Positions 25,806 through 33,420 of a stretch of 33,511 nt of DNA are shown here, piece after piece. Under the pieces are notes generated by a model. That model saw nothing but the letters and a program-made list of their open reading frames with translations, was not told the DNA's origin and did no database searches. The stretch spans positions 59,163-92,673 of the forward strand of contig NZ_MWLM01000037.1 in NCBI RefSeq assembly GCF_002198665.1, in the 5' to 3' direction. Within the stretch, counting starts at the first letter, position 1. The number at the start of each line of letters is the position of its first letter. Both the position numbers and the translations under genes were made by a program. This DNA is from Novosphingobium sp. B 225 (GTDB taxonomy: Bacteria > Pseudomonadota > Alphaproteobacteria > Sphingomonadales > Sphingomonadaceae).

Positions 25806-26805
25806 CGCCCCCGTCGGCGTCAAAGCTCTCCAGCATGGCCCGGCTGGCCAGGCACATGTCTCCGGGCAATGAATGCTTGAGCGCGGTTAGGGCAAGCCCG
25901 CCCTCGGCCATGGTCTGGACGCTAGCGCCTTCGAGCCAGCGGTGGAGCAGGCCTGCGGCGAATGCGTCACCAGTACCAATTCGCTCGACAATGCCGGTCA
26001 CGTCGATCTCGGCGGTCTGGTGCGCGGCGTCGCGGCTATCGACCCTGGCGGTGATACGGTGGTGATCGCTGGTCACCAGGTGCCGCGCCGTCGATGCGAT
26101 CAGCTGCAACTTCGGGAACGCGGCAAATGCCGCCTCAGCCGCTTCGCGCCGTCGGTCTGATCCGTCGCCCGAAAACGCGCGCCCCAGCAGCAACGAGATG
26201 TCGCGGTGGTTGCCAATCAGGATAGTCGCATCCTTGACCAGATCGCGCAGCACCATGCCTGGATTGCTGTCCCAGGCAGCCCACAACTGTGAGCGGTAAT
26301 TGCCATCAAAACAGATCGGCACGCCGGCGGCTTTTGCTGCATCTTGCGCGGCGCGGGCCAGCGCCACGCCTTTGGGGCCGAGGGCCGGGGTGATGCCGCC
26401 GCAATGCAACAGCCGCGCCCCTGTCAGCGCCCCGACAAGGTCGATCGCCTCGGGACATGCCTCGGCAAAGGCACTTCCGGCCCGATCATATGTGATGGCC
26501 GAGGGCCGGGTACCCGCACCATCTTCCATAAAGTAGAGGCCCATCCGGCCCGGTGCCCGAGCGACAAACCCGGTATCGGCTCCGGCACTTCGCAATGCAG
26601 CGATCGCGCGGTCACCAAGGGCATTGTCGCTGACCAGTCCGGCAAAACGCACGGGATTGCCCAATGCGGCCAGCGCCGCCGCAACATTCGCTTCAGCTCC
26701 GCCAACCGCCAACTCCAAGCTGTCAGCCTGAACCATCAGCTGGTGCCCAGGTGGAGTGAGCCGAAACAGCAATTCGCCAAAGCAGACAACGGGAGCGGCC
26801 ATCAT
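25792..26805 (-). CDS. kdgK: 2-keto-3-deoxygluconate kinase
   Basis: A 337-residue PfkB-family sugar kinase, assigned as KDG kinase (EC 2.7.1.45) making KDPG. Motifs are GGAEANVAAAL near residue 35 (substrate-side signature), FDGNYRSQLW about 167-176 (typical of KdgK), and the C-terminal signature GTGDAFAAGLLH with catalytic base D280. The start ATG at 26805 is 6 bases after kduD; a second ATG follows immediately and either could be used. Both branches of the uronate pathway here converge on its substrate. The next enzyme, KDPG aldolase, is not encoded in the window and must be chromosomal. Confidence 0.9.
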   Translation of the reverse strand: MMAAPVVCFGELLFRLTPPGHQLMVQADSLELAVGGAEANVAAALAALGNPVRFAGLVSDNALGDRAIAALRSAGADTGFVARAPGRMGLYFMEDGAGTRPSAITYDRAGSAFAEACPEAIDLVGALTGARLLHCGGITPALGPKGVALARAAQDAAKAAGVPICFDGNYRSQLWAAWDSNPGMVLRDLVKDATILIGNHRDISLLLGRAFSGDGSDRRREAAEAAFAAFPKLQLIASTARHLVTSDHHRITARVDSRDAAHQTAEIDVTGIVERIGTGDAFAAGLLHRWLEGASVQTMAEGGLALTALKHSLPGDMCLASRAMLESFDADGGDVRR

Positions 26806-26811
26806 CAGATG

Positions 26812-27567
26812 CTAGCGTGCCAGCCAGCCGCCGTCGACTGCCAGGATATGGCCAGTGACGTAGTCGGACGCAGGCGAGGCGAGGAACACCGCTGCCCCGG
26901 CAATATCCTCCGGACTGCCCCAACGCCCTGTCGGAATCCGCTCGAGGATCTGACGGTTGCGGGTCTCGTCAGCCTGCAGCGCGGCGGTGTTGTTGGTCTG
27001 GATGTAACCGGGCGCGATCGCATTGACCTGCACGCCCTTGGAAGCAAGCTCATTGGCCATGGCCTTGGTTACCCCGGCGACGCCCGACTTGGCCGCCGCA
27101 TAGCTGGGCACCCTGACCCCGCCCTGAAAGCTGAGTAGCGAGGCAATATTGATGATCTTGCCGCTGCCTTGTGCAGCCATGTGGCGCGCTGCCGCCTGGC
27201 TGAGGAAGAAGAGACTCTTGAGATTGGTATCGACTACTGCGTCCCAATCCTCTTCGGTAAAATCGGCCAGGTCATTGCGGCGGATGATTCCGGCATTGTT
27301 GACCAGGATGTCGATCCGGCCGAGTGCGTTGACGGCTTCATCGATCACCCGATCGACTGGTTCGATTGTAGACAGGTCGGCGGCGATGCTCACCGCCTTG
27401 CGGCCAGTCGCACCGATCATCCGCAACGTTTCAGCAGGCTCGCTGCGCCCAGCCAAGGCGACGTCGGCCCCAGCTTCGGCCAGAGCGACCGCGATAGCCT
27501 GACCGATCCCGGTGTTGGCCCCGGTAACCAGTGCAGCCTTGCCGGCGAGAGAGAAGGAAATGGTCAC
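26812..27567 (-). CDS. kduD: 2-keto-3-deoxygluconate 5-dehydrogenase, KduD
   Basis: A 251-residue SDR closely matching KduD, which reduces the 5-keto-4-deoxyuronate-derived diketo acid to KDG. The cofactor motif TGANTGIG is at 15-22. NNAGIIRR and the catalytic set S143, Y156, K160 (YAAAK) are present. The C-terminus ends AVDGGWLAR, characteristic of KduD. It follows the RpiB-family isomerase by 12 bases and precedes kdgK by 6, so the three consecutive steps are encoded in order. If the isomerase is DhuI-like, the actual substrate would be the corresponding DK-II-type intermediate; the sequence does not decide. Confidence 0.92.
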   Translation of the reverse strand: MTISFSLAGKAALVTGANTGIGQAIAVALAEAGADVALAGRSEPAETLRMIGATGRKAVSIAADLSTIEPVDRVIDEAVNALGRIDILVNNAGIIRRNDLADFTEEDWDAVVDTNLKSLFFLSQAAARHMAAQGSGKIINIASLLSFQGGVRVPSYAAAKSGVAGVTKAMANELASKGVQVNAIAPGYIQTNNTAALQADETRNRQILERIPTGRWGSPEDIAGAAVFLASPASDYVTGHILAVDGGWLAR

Positions 27568-27579
27568 TTCGGGCCTGCC

Positions 27580-28212
27580 TCAGAGCGCGCGCAAGTAGTC
27601 GGCGATCGCCTGGTCCTGGCAATTCGGGTAGAACAGCTCGGCAAACTTCTCACCCGCGATGGCCGCCTTGAGCAAGTCCTGATCGACCGACTTGAGTACG
27701 GTCAGCATGTCGTTGCACGAGGCCGCCTTCATGTCCTTCAGGATCGAGCGGTTCGCGGCCATGAAGTGCGCGCGTTCCTTGGGATAGCCCGCCCCGCCTT
27801 CATTCTCGAAGATCTTGCGGTAGCAATCCTGCAGATTGAGCTCCGCCGCCCAGCCAAAGCCTTTGGCGTAAGGCATCGACATCGCATTGCCGTCATTGAT
27901 CTGGCTGAACAGGAATGCGTCGGTCGGATCGATCACCAGTCCGCAGAACACGCCAGGCATCGAATTGCAGGCCAGCATCGAGCCCATGCCAGTCCCGCAG
28001 CCAGTCACCACGAAATCGGCAGCCTTCGAATTCAACAGGATGCCGGCCAGCAGGCCGTTCATCACGTAGGTCAGCGAAGCCGAATCTTCAGGGGTGTACA
28101 TGCCATAGTTGTGAACCTGATGGCCCAGCGGCTCAGCAACGGCGGTCAGCGCATCGTGCACGATGGCATTCTTGGCTGCCTGGCTGTTTTCGATGATCAG
28201 TGCGATTTTCAT
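27580..28212 (-). CDS. RpiB/LacA-family isomerase, DhuI-like
   Basis: A 210-residue isomerase of the RpiB/LacAB family. The phosphate-loop equivalent GCGTGMGSMLACN is at about 71-83 with the catalytic cysteine C72. It is longer than ribose-5-phosphate isomerase B (about 150 residues) because of a C-terminal extension (about 140-210). It is followed directly by kduD and kdgK, and no KduI-type isomerase is present. RpiB-family DHU isomerases (DhuI) are known from bacteria degrading unsaturated uronates, so this enzyme most likely isomerises 4-deoxy-5-ketouronate. The ATG at 28212 is chosen over one at 28251, which lies in the promoter/operator region. Confidence 0.8.
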   Translation of the reverse strand: MKIALIIENSQAAKNAIVHDALTAVAEPLGHQVHNYGMYTPEDSASLTYVMNGLLAGILLNSKAADFVVTGCGTGMGSMLACNSMPGVFCGLVIDPTDAFLFSQINDGNAMSMPYAKGFGWAAELNLQDCYRKIFENEGGAGYPKERAHFMAANRSILKDMKAASCNDMLTVLKSVDQDLLKAAIAGEKFAELFYPNCQDQAIADYLRAL

Positions 28213-28250
28213 GGCTGGTCTTTCATGCTGAAGCGGCAAATGTCCGGCCA

Positions 28251-28279
28251 ATGGTAACCGGTGTCATTGCTTTGATCAA
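28251..28279 (-). promoter_or_regulatory. Promoter with LacI-type operator c (dhuI-like operon)
   Basis: On the minus strand TTGATC (-35, 28279-28274) and TACCAT (-10, 28256-28251) are 17 bases apart. The 16-bp palindrome TGGTAACCGGTGTCAT (plus, 28252-28267) covers the spacer and the -10 box, an ideal position for repression. The predicted leader is about 32 bases. Confidence 0.7.
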
Positions 28280-28318
28280 GGGGGAGCAAGTGGGCACCAG
28301 CGGTTCAATCCGATCAGA

Positions 28319-29347
28319 TCAAGCTTTTGGCGCCGCGGTCGATGCGCGCGGAACGAACTCGGTCGGAAACTGTGACTGCTCTTTTGCCGCCAGATCCGGA
28401 TGGATCAGCTTGCGCGCTGCCGAGCGGCCCATGCTGCGAATTGGCCATCGCACGGTGGTCAGCGGCGGCCAGATCGTTGCGGCGATCGCCGTATCGTCAA
28501 ACCCGACAATCGAGACATCGCCCGGCACTTCAAGCCCGCGCTCGCGCGCGGCGTGCACCACGCCCGCCGCCATCACGTCGTTGCTGGCGAATATGGCACT
28601 GGGCGGCGCAGCCTGATCGAGCAGCTGCGCGCCCGCCGACAGACCGGTCTCAAAGGTGTAGTTGCCGCGTGCGGTCAGTTCCGGACCATGCGGCAAGCCA
28701 TGCGCTTGCAGGGCCTCTCGCCAACCTTCGCGGCGTTCCAGCGCAGAGCGGAACCCTTCTGGTCCTTCGATCAATCCAATTCGGCGGTGCCCCTGCTCAA
28801 TCAAAAACTCGATTGCTTCACGAACGGCCTGACGATCGTTCGACTGCACCAAATGGGCCGGATCGTCGAGCTCGGCCGAGCCCATGCGAACATAGCGGCA
28901 GCCCAGTTCGTCAAACAGCGAAACAAAGGCATCGTCTTCTGACAGCGGCGGCAGGATCATCACGCCATAGAGCCGCTGTTGCTCAATGAACTTGCGGATG
29001 TCGTCAAACAGACCGGTCTTGTGGCGATCAACCGGGTGGATCACCAGCGCGAATTCGGTCTCGCGGATGGCGTCCAGTACGCCTTCCTGGAAATTCAGCA
29101 CCATCTGCGCATTGGGGTTGTCGTAGATCATCCCCAGCACGAAGTTGTGCCGCAGCGCCAAGGCCCGTGCCTGCGGGTTGGGAACATAGCCAAGTTCGGC
29201 AATGACCGCCTCAACCTTTTCCCGGGTGGCATGATTGAGCAACGGCGAACGGTTGATCACCCGGCTGACCGTCTTCTTCGATACACCGGACAGGCGTGCA
29301 ACATCGTTGATCGTCGGCTTCACATCGCCCTTGCCCCTGGTCGCCAT
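28319..29347 (-). CDS. LacI-family regulator of the uronate locus
   Basis: A 342-residue LacI/GalR-type repressor. The helix-turn-helix is at about residues 12-31 (TINDVARLSGVSKKTVSRVI), followed by the hinge helix (PNPQARALA) and a periplasmic-binding-protein-like effector domain from about 68 (NFVLGMIYDNPNAQM). The ATG at 29347 is chosen because translation from 29428 would read through the operator and promoter. It is divergent from uxaA with operator d between them and is the only regulator in the right half. Five ACCGGT-centred palindromes before each unit of the locus make it the probable local master regulator. The effector is likely KDG, galacturonate or a related ketouronate. Confidence 0.92.
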   Translation of the reverse strand: MATRGKGDVKPTINDVARLSGVSKKTVSRVINRSPLLNHATREKVEAVIAELGYVPNPQARALALRHNFVLGMIYDNPNAQMVLNFQEGVLDAIRETEFALVIHPVDRHKTGLFDDIRKFIEQQRLYGVMILPPLSEDDAFVSLFDELGCRYVRMGSAELDDPAHLVQSNDRQAVREAIEFLIEQGHRRIGLIEGPEGFRSALERREGWREALQAHGLPHGPELTARGNYTFETGLSAGAQLLDQAAPPSAIFASNDVMAAGVVHAARERGLEVPGDVSIVGFDDTAIAATIWPPLTTVRWPIRSMGRSAARKLIHPDLAAKEQSQFPTEFVPRASTAAPKA

Positions 29348-29421
29348 GCCAAATCCCGTTTCGCTGCCGGACAATCCGATGCTGGTTTGTGCCTTGCCTT
29401 GTTGTGCGAGGCAAGGCAATC

Positions 29422-29437
29422 TTGACACCGGTTACCA
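29422..29437. promoter_or_regulatory. LacI-type operator d (lacI/uxaA)
   Basis: TTGACACCGGTTACCA, the reverse orientation of operators b and c with one base difference. It is centred about 23 bases before the uxaA start and about 82 bases before the repressor start, so it could control both genes. Confidence 0.8.
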
Positions 29438-29452
29438 TTACACAGGCTTGCA

Positions 29453-30934
29453 ATGACCTCGACCTTTCCCGCGCTGCTGCGCATACACGATGCCGATACC
29501 GTTGCGGTGGCACTTGCGCCGCTTGCCGCAGGAACCAGCGCGCTGGGCGTGACACTGGCTCACGCAGTTCCGCAGGGGCACAAGGTGGCTTTGGTCGCGC
29601 ATGTCGAAGGTGCCCGTGTTACCAAGTACGGCCAACCGATCGGTCGTGCCACCAGCACCATCGCGCCAGGCGACCATGTCCATTCCCACAACCTTGGCAC
29701 AGCTCTCGTTGGCGAGCTCAGCTATGCGCCGGGGCGGGCCACGACAGCAGAATCGGTCAGCCCTGCGCAGGTCACCTGGCAGGGCTATCGCCGCGCCGAC
29801 GGACGCGCGGCCACCCGCAACGAAGTCTGGATTCTCCCAACCGTAGGCTGTGTCGGCCTCACCGCGGAAATGGTGGCGAGCGCAGCGCGGGACCGCCACG
29901 GACCGGCCATTGACGGGATCTACGGATTTACCCACCCCCACGGCTGTTCGCAGCTTGGCGACGACCTTTCCGGCACGCGCGCGCTGCTGGCTGGCCTTGC
30001 CGCCAACCCCAACGCCGCGGGCGTGCTTTTGCTGGGATTGGGCTGCGAATCGAACCAGCTTGATGCTTTGGTTGAATGCATCCCAGAAGCCGCGCGAAGC
30101 AAATTGCGCATACTCTCAAGCCAAAGCGCGGGCGATGAACTGGCGATGGCCGGTGCCTTGATCGACGAACTGGTCGAGCAAGCATCACCGGCGCGGCGCG
30201 AAGCACTCGCGTTGGCCGAGCTCGCGGTTGGGATGAAGTGCGGCGGATCCGATGGCTTCTCCGGCCTGACCGCCAATCCGCTGTTGGGGCGTTTCACCGA
30301 TAGTCTTGCCGCTGCTGGCGGACGGGCAATTCTGACCGAAATTCCTGAAATCTTCGGGGCCGAACAGGCCTTGCTCGATCGTGCGGTAGATGCGCCGGTA
30401 TTTGCCAGCGCTGCCGGGCTGGTGAACCGGTTCAAGCGCTATTACCTCGATCAGGGGCTTCCGGTCTCCGAGAACCCCTCGCCCGGAAATCTTGCCGGCG
30501 GGATCACCACGCTGGAGGAAAAGTCACTCGGCGCCGTGCAGAAGGGCGGCAATGCCCCGCTGGTTGATGTAGTCGACTATGGCGGCCAGGCAACCAAGGC
30601 AGGCCTCACTCTGCTGGAAGCACCAGGCAATGATGCTGTCTCTTCGTCCGCTCTGGCTGCGGCAGGGGCAACCATGGTGCTGTTCACTACCGGACGCGGG
30701 ACTCCGCTTGGGTTTCCGGTGCCAACGATGAAGGTGGCCTCGAATCGCGAGCTTGCAGAGGCCAAACCGCATTGGATCGATTTCGACGCGTCGCAAGCTT
30801 TGCGTGAAGGCAATGAGGAAGCTGACAAGGCGTTCCTTGAGCGCATTGCAGCCATCGCCAGCGGAGAGAAATGCGCGGCAGAGCGCGCCGGGCAGCGCGC
30901 GATCGCGATCTGGAAGCGCGGCGTGACGCTGTAA
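29453..30934 (+). CDS. uxaA: Altronate dehydratase
   Basis: A 493-residue UxaA/GarD-type dehydratase (EC 4.2.1.7) converting D-altronate to KDG. The N-terminal SAF-like domain (1-90) contains PQGHKVALVAHVEG, VTKYGQPIGRATSTI and GDHVHSHNLGT, as in UxaA. The catalytic part includes VGCVGLTAEMV, YGFTHPHGCSQLGDD, LGLGCESNQLD, MKCGGSDGFSGLTANPLLGR and GNLAGGITTLEEKSLGAVQK. The conserved cysteines and histidines are in place. No good Shine-Dalgarno precedes the ATG, and the operator is very close, so a short leader is likely. Its own uronate partner genes (uxaC and the reductase) are in the TBDR operon. Confidence 0.95.
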   Translation: MTSTFPALLRIHDADTVAVALAPLAAGTSALGVTLAHAVPQGHKVALVAHVEGARVTKYGQPIGRATSTIAPGDHVHSHNLGTALVGELSYAPGRATTAESVSPAQVTWQGYRRADGRAATRNEVWILPTVGCVGLTAEMVASAARDRHGPAIDGIYGFTHPHGCSQLGDDLSGTRALLAGLAANPNAAGVLLLGLGCESNQLDALVECIPEAARSKLRILSSQSAGDELAMAGALIDELVEQASPARREALALAELAVGMKCGGSDGFSGLTANPLLGRFTDSLAAAGGRAILTEIPEIFGAEQALLDRAVDAPVFASAAGLVNRFKRYYLDQGLPVSENPSPGNLAGGITTLEEKSLGAVQKGGNAPLVDVVDYGGQATKAGLTLLEAPGNDAVSSSALAAAGATMVLFTTGRGTPLGFPVPTMKVASNRELAEAKPHWIDFDASQALREGNEEADKAFLERIAAIASGEKCAAERAGQRAIAIWKRGVTL

Positions 30935-31011
30935 TGAAGGTGCTCCAGGGCCAAGGAGGATTGCTAATGACACCGGTTTCCTATAGTGGACGCGCAAATG
31001 GGATCTGCTGA
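30934..31011 (+). other. Possible 25-codon leader ORF
   Basis: A short frame whose ATG overlaps the uxaA stop (TAATG), with a second ATG at 30967 preceded by AAGGAGG at 7 bases. It ends within the first codons of the hydratase gene in a different frame. It may be a coupling leader or a remnant of a deleted gene. No family is recognised. Confidence 0.3.
30961..30987 (+). promoter_or_regulatory. LacI-type operator e within a possible promoter
   Basis: ATGACACCGGTTTCCT (30967-30982) is the reverse-orientation operator with two differences from the consensus. It lies between TTGCTA (30961-30966) and TATAGT (30982-30987), a candidate promoter with a short 15-base spacer. The predicted transcript would start only a few bases before the hydratase ATG at 30998. 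Confidence 0.55.
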
Positions 31012-31825
31012 TAATTTGGGGGCGAGTTTGAGCGAGCAGGCATTAGCTGTGGCCCAGGCCTTTGTTCAGGCACGCCGCGATGCGCGGGTGCTGGAAAGCT
31101 ATCCGGGCGAGCGGCCGAGCGATCTATCTTTGGCCTATCGGATCCAGGATCGAGCCATTGTGCTGGATGGTCGCGGCGTGGTCGGGTGGAAGGTTGGCAA
31201 GATCAATCCGCCAGACGACATGCGGCTTGGTTGCAACCGGCTGGCCGGACCGATCTTTGCCGATACGGTCATGCCAGCAGGGCCTGGTGCGATCCCAGAG
31301 ATGCCAATCTTCGCAGGAAGCTTTGCTGCGGCAGAGGCGGAACTGTTGTTGCACCTGGCCCCCGGTTGGGACGGTGCACTGCCGCACGACGATGGTGCCA
31401 CGCGATCGCTGCTTGACGATATCAGGCTCGGCATCGAAATCGCCAGCTCTCCTTATCCAGGCATCAATGCGGACGGGCCAACCGTCACTGCCTCGGATTT
31501 CGGCAACAACGCCGGACTTGTGATCGGGCCCCAGCTTGCCAGTTGGCAGGACCTTGATCTCTGCACGATCCTGGTGCGAACAGAAATCGATGGAGAAGTG
31601 GTGGGCGAAAGTACTGCCGCAACCATGCTGGATGGCCCCTACGGCGCTGTCCGCTTCCTGCTCGCTAACCTTACGGAGCGAGGCTTCGATCTGTCGGAGG
31701 GGTTGTGGGTCTCCACTGGCGCGATAACCGGAGTTCACTCGGTCAAACCTGGCCAGCGAGTCACCGCAACGTTCGGCGAGCATGGCGCGCTCACCTGCAC
31801 GATTGCGCTCGCCCGGCCTCGCTAG
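30998..31825 (+). CDS. FAH/2-keto-4-pentenoate hydratase family protein
   Basis: A 275-residue member of the fumarylacetoacetase/2-oxopent-4-enoate hydratase superfamily. Landmarks are AYRIQDRAI, VVGWKVGKINPP, the metal-ligand segment FAAAEAELLLHL, DIRLGIEIASSPYPG and DFGNNAGLVIG. These proteins are Mg/Mn-dependent hydratases, decarboxylases or C-C hydrolases of 2-keto acids. A GTG at 30986 is also in frame; the ATG at 30998 is preferred because the upstream bases hold operator e. It lies between uxaA and the hexuronate transporter, so a role on a 2-keto-3-deoxy acid or lactone linked to uronates is plausible. The canonical pathway does not need such an enzyme. Confidence 0.82.
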   Translation: MGSADNLGASLSEQALAVAQAFVQARRDARVLESYPGERPSDLSLAYRIQDRAIVLDGRGVVGWKVGKINPPDDMRLGCNRLAGPIFADTVMPAGPGAIPEMPIFAGSFAAAEAELLLHLAPGWDGALPHDDGATRSLLDDIRLGIEIASSPYPGINADGPTVTASDFGNNAGLVIGPQLASWQDLDLCTILVRTEIDGEVVGESTAATMLDGPYGAVRFLLANLTERGFDLSEGLWVSTGAITGVHSVKPGQRVTATFGEHGALTCTIALARPR

Positions 31826-31887
31826 CCGGGGTTCGGCAGACATTACGAATACGACCGGGCAATCCCGGCAAAATAGGGAAGAGGCCA

Positions 31888-33183
31888 ATGACGCAGACTT
31901 TCACTGCTCCTGACGGGACGGCTGTCATGCCTAACGGCCGCCGCCGCTGGATGATCATTGCGCTGCTTTTCGTGGCGACCACCGTCAACTACATCGATCG
32001 GACCATGCTGGGCCTGCTGGCACCGTCGCTCGGCAAGGAGCTGAACTGGAGCGAGAACGATTACGGCACGATCGTAACCGCTTTCCAGGCCGCTTATGCC
32101 CTCGGCTTTCTGCTGATGGGCTGGCTGATCGACCGTTTCGGCCCAAAGGTCGGCTATGCGATAGCCATCACGATTTGGACAGTCGGTCATGTCGCACACG
32201 GTTTTGCCTCAACTGTGGCCGGCTTCATGGCTGCGCGGGTCATCCTCGGCGTGGGCGAGGCAGGACATTTCCCAGCTGTTGTTCGCTCAAGCAGCGAATG
32301 GTTTCCGCAAAAGGAGCGGGCACTGGCGATCGGCTGGGTCAATTCCGGCACGACCATTGGCGTGATCCTGACTGCGCCCACGCTGGCCCTGTTCCTGACC
32401 TACCTGGGGCTAGGCTGGCGTGAGACCTTCATTTGGTCGGGCCTGTTTGGTCTTGCACTGCTGCTGCTATGGTGGAAATTCTACTCCAACCCACGCGAAT
32501 CCGGAACGGTCAGTGAGGCTGAATTGGCTTGGATCGAACACGATCCGCCCGAGAAGCTTGAGCAGGTTCCCTGGCGCCGGCTGATCACCAAACGTGAAGC
32601 ATGGGCCTTTGCCGTGGCCAAATTCCTGACCGACCCGGTCTGGTTTCTGATGCTGTTCTGGCTGCCGAAGTACTTCAATTCGACCTATGGCGTGGACCTC
32701 AAGGTCGTGTTGCTTCCCATGATCATCATGTACCTGCTGTCGGATTTCGGCTCGATCGCGGGCGGCTGGGTCTCCTCGAAGCTGATTCAGGGGGGGCATA
32801 CGCCCAACTTCGCGCGCAAGGTCACCTTGCTGCTTTCGGGCTGCGCGGTGCTGCCGCTGCTGTTTGTGTCGGGCTTGTCGAACATGTGGCTGGCAGTCCT
32901 TTTGATCGGCATTGCTCTGGCTGGCCACCAGTCGTTCAGCTCTAACCTCCTGTCACTGCCGCCCGATATGTTTCCGAAGCGTGCCGTCGGTTCGGCCATC
33001 GGTCTCGGCGGTTTTGCCGGGGGGATCGGCGGAATGATCATGGCCAAATCGACCGGATTGGTGCTCGAAGCCACAAACGGCAACTACACCTTGATCTTCA
33101 TGGCCTGCACGGCAGTTTACTTCCTGGCGGTGGCTGCAATCCACCTGCTCAGCCCAAGACTGGAGCCGGTCAGGGTCGCCTGA
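31888..33183 (+). CDS. MFS hexuronate transporter, ExuT-like
   Basis: A 431-residue major facilitator protein with about 12 hydrophobic segments, of the anion:cation symporter branch that includes ExuT. It has NYIDRTMLGLLAPSLGKELN after a short cytoplasmic start, motif A GWLIDRFGPKVGY, and VGEAGHFPAVVRSSSEWFP. The start is fixed by AGGGAAGAGG before ATG 31888; an upstream in-frame start at 31705 would lie inside the hydratase gene. It is the last gene of the locus and should bring galacturonate or short uronates across the inner membrane to UxaC and the dhuI-like branch. It is probably cotranscribed with the hydratase from the promoter at operator e. Confidence 0.92.
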   Translation: MTQTFTAPDGTAVMPNGRRRWMIIALLFVATTVNYIDRTMLGLLAPSLGKELNWSENDYGTIVTAFQAAYALGFLLMGWLIDRFGPKVGYAIAITIWTVGHVAHGFASTVAGFMAARVILGVGEAGHFPAVVRSSSEWFPQKERALAIGWVNSGTTIGVILTAPTLALFLTYLGLGWRETFIWSGLFGLALLLLWWKFYSNPRESGTVSEAELAWIEHDPPEKLEQVPWRRLITKREAWAFAVAKFLTDPVWFLMLFWLPKYFNSTYGVDLKVVLLPMIIMYLLSDFGSIAGGWVSSKLIQGGHTPNFARKVTLLLSGCAVLPLLFVSGLSNMWLAVLLIGIALAGHQSFSSNLLSLPPDMFPKRAVGSAIGLGGFAGGIGGMIMAKSTGLVLEATNGNYTLIFMACTAVYFLAVAAIHLLSPRLEPVRVA

Positions 33184-33313
33184 CGTAAAAATGCGGCGGA
33201 TTCCTGCCACTCAACTGACGTGTCTTTGCTCACAACATATGGGGGCATTTCGCGGGGCATGAACCCAGACCACTCGTACTCATATTCTGATTTTATAATC
33301 AATTGATACATGA
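33184..33313. other. Island right-end spacer
   Basis: About 130 bases between the transporter and the tRNA fragment. It is AT-rich at 33285-33310. No gene or terminator is seen; an antisense frame here has no support. Confidence 0.5.
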
Positions 33314-33337
33314 GTTCGAATCCCTCCCGCTCCGCCA
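33314..33337 (+). repeat. tRNA 3'-end fragment, attachment site
   Basis: The 24 bases match the end of a tRNA: T-loop TTCGAAT with G before it, the 3' half of the T stem, a 7-base acceptor strand, discriminator G and CCA. The G discriminator and CTCCGCCA-type ending suggest tRNA-Ser. The 5' T stem base at 33313 does not pair, so identity to a tRNA stops here. This is the expected duplicated core of a tRNA-targeting island. Confidence 0.8.
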
Positions 33338-33372
33338 GCTATATCATCCCAGGAAAGCCCGATTGATCCCGC

Positions 33373-33396
33373 AAAGCCGCAGAGTTCTGCGGTTTT
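33373..33396 (+). terminator. Rho-independent terminator after tRNA fragment
   Basis: Inverted repeat CCGCAGA-GT-TCTGCGG (33377-33392) flanked by AAAG and TTTT. It likely ends transcription of the tRNA when the site is intact and shields the following integrase. Confidence 0.6.
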
Positions 33397-33420
33397 CCGC
33401 CTTGATCGCGCTTTCTATGT

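Noticed and set aside
24516..25880. 454-codon open frame on the plus strand
   Set aside because: Antisense to the type-B carboxylesterase; composition typical of a shadow frame.
33308..33337. Complete tRNA gene at the right end
   Set aside because: Only the 3' end is present. There is no acceptor 5' strand, D arm or anticodon arm upstream, and T-stem pairing fails at 33313.
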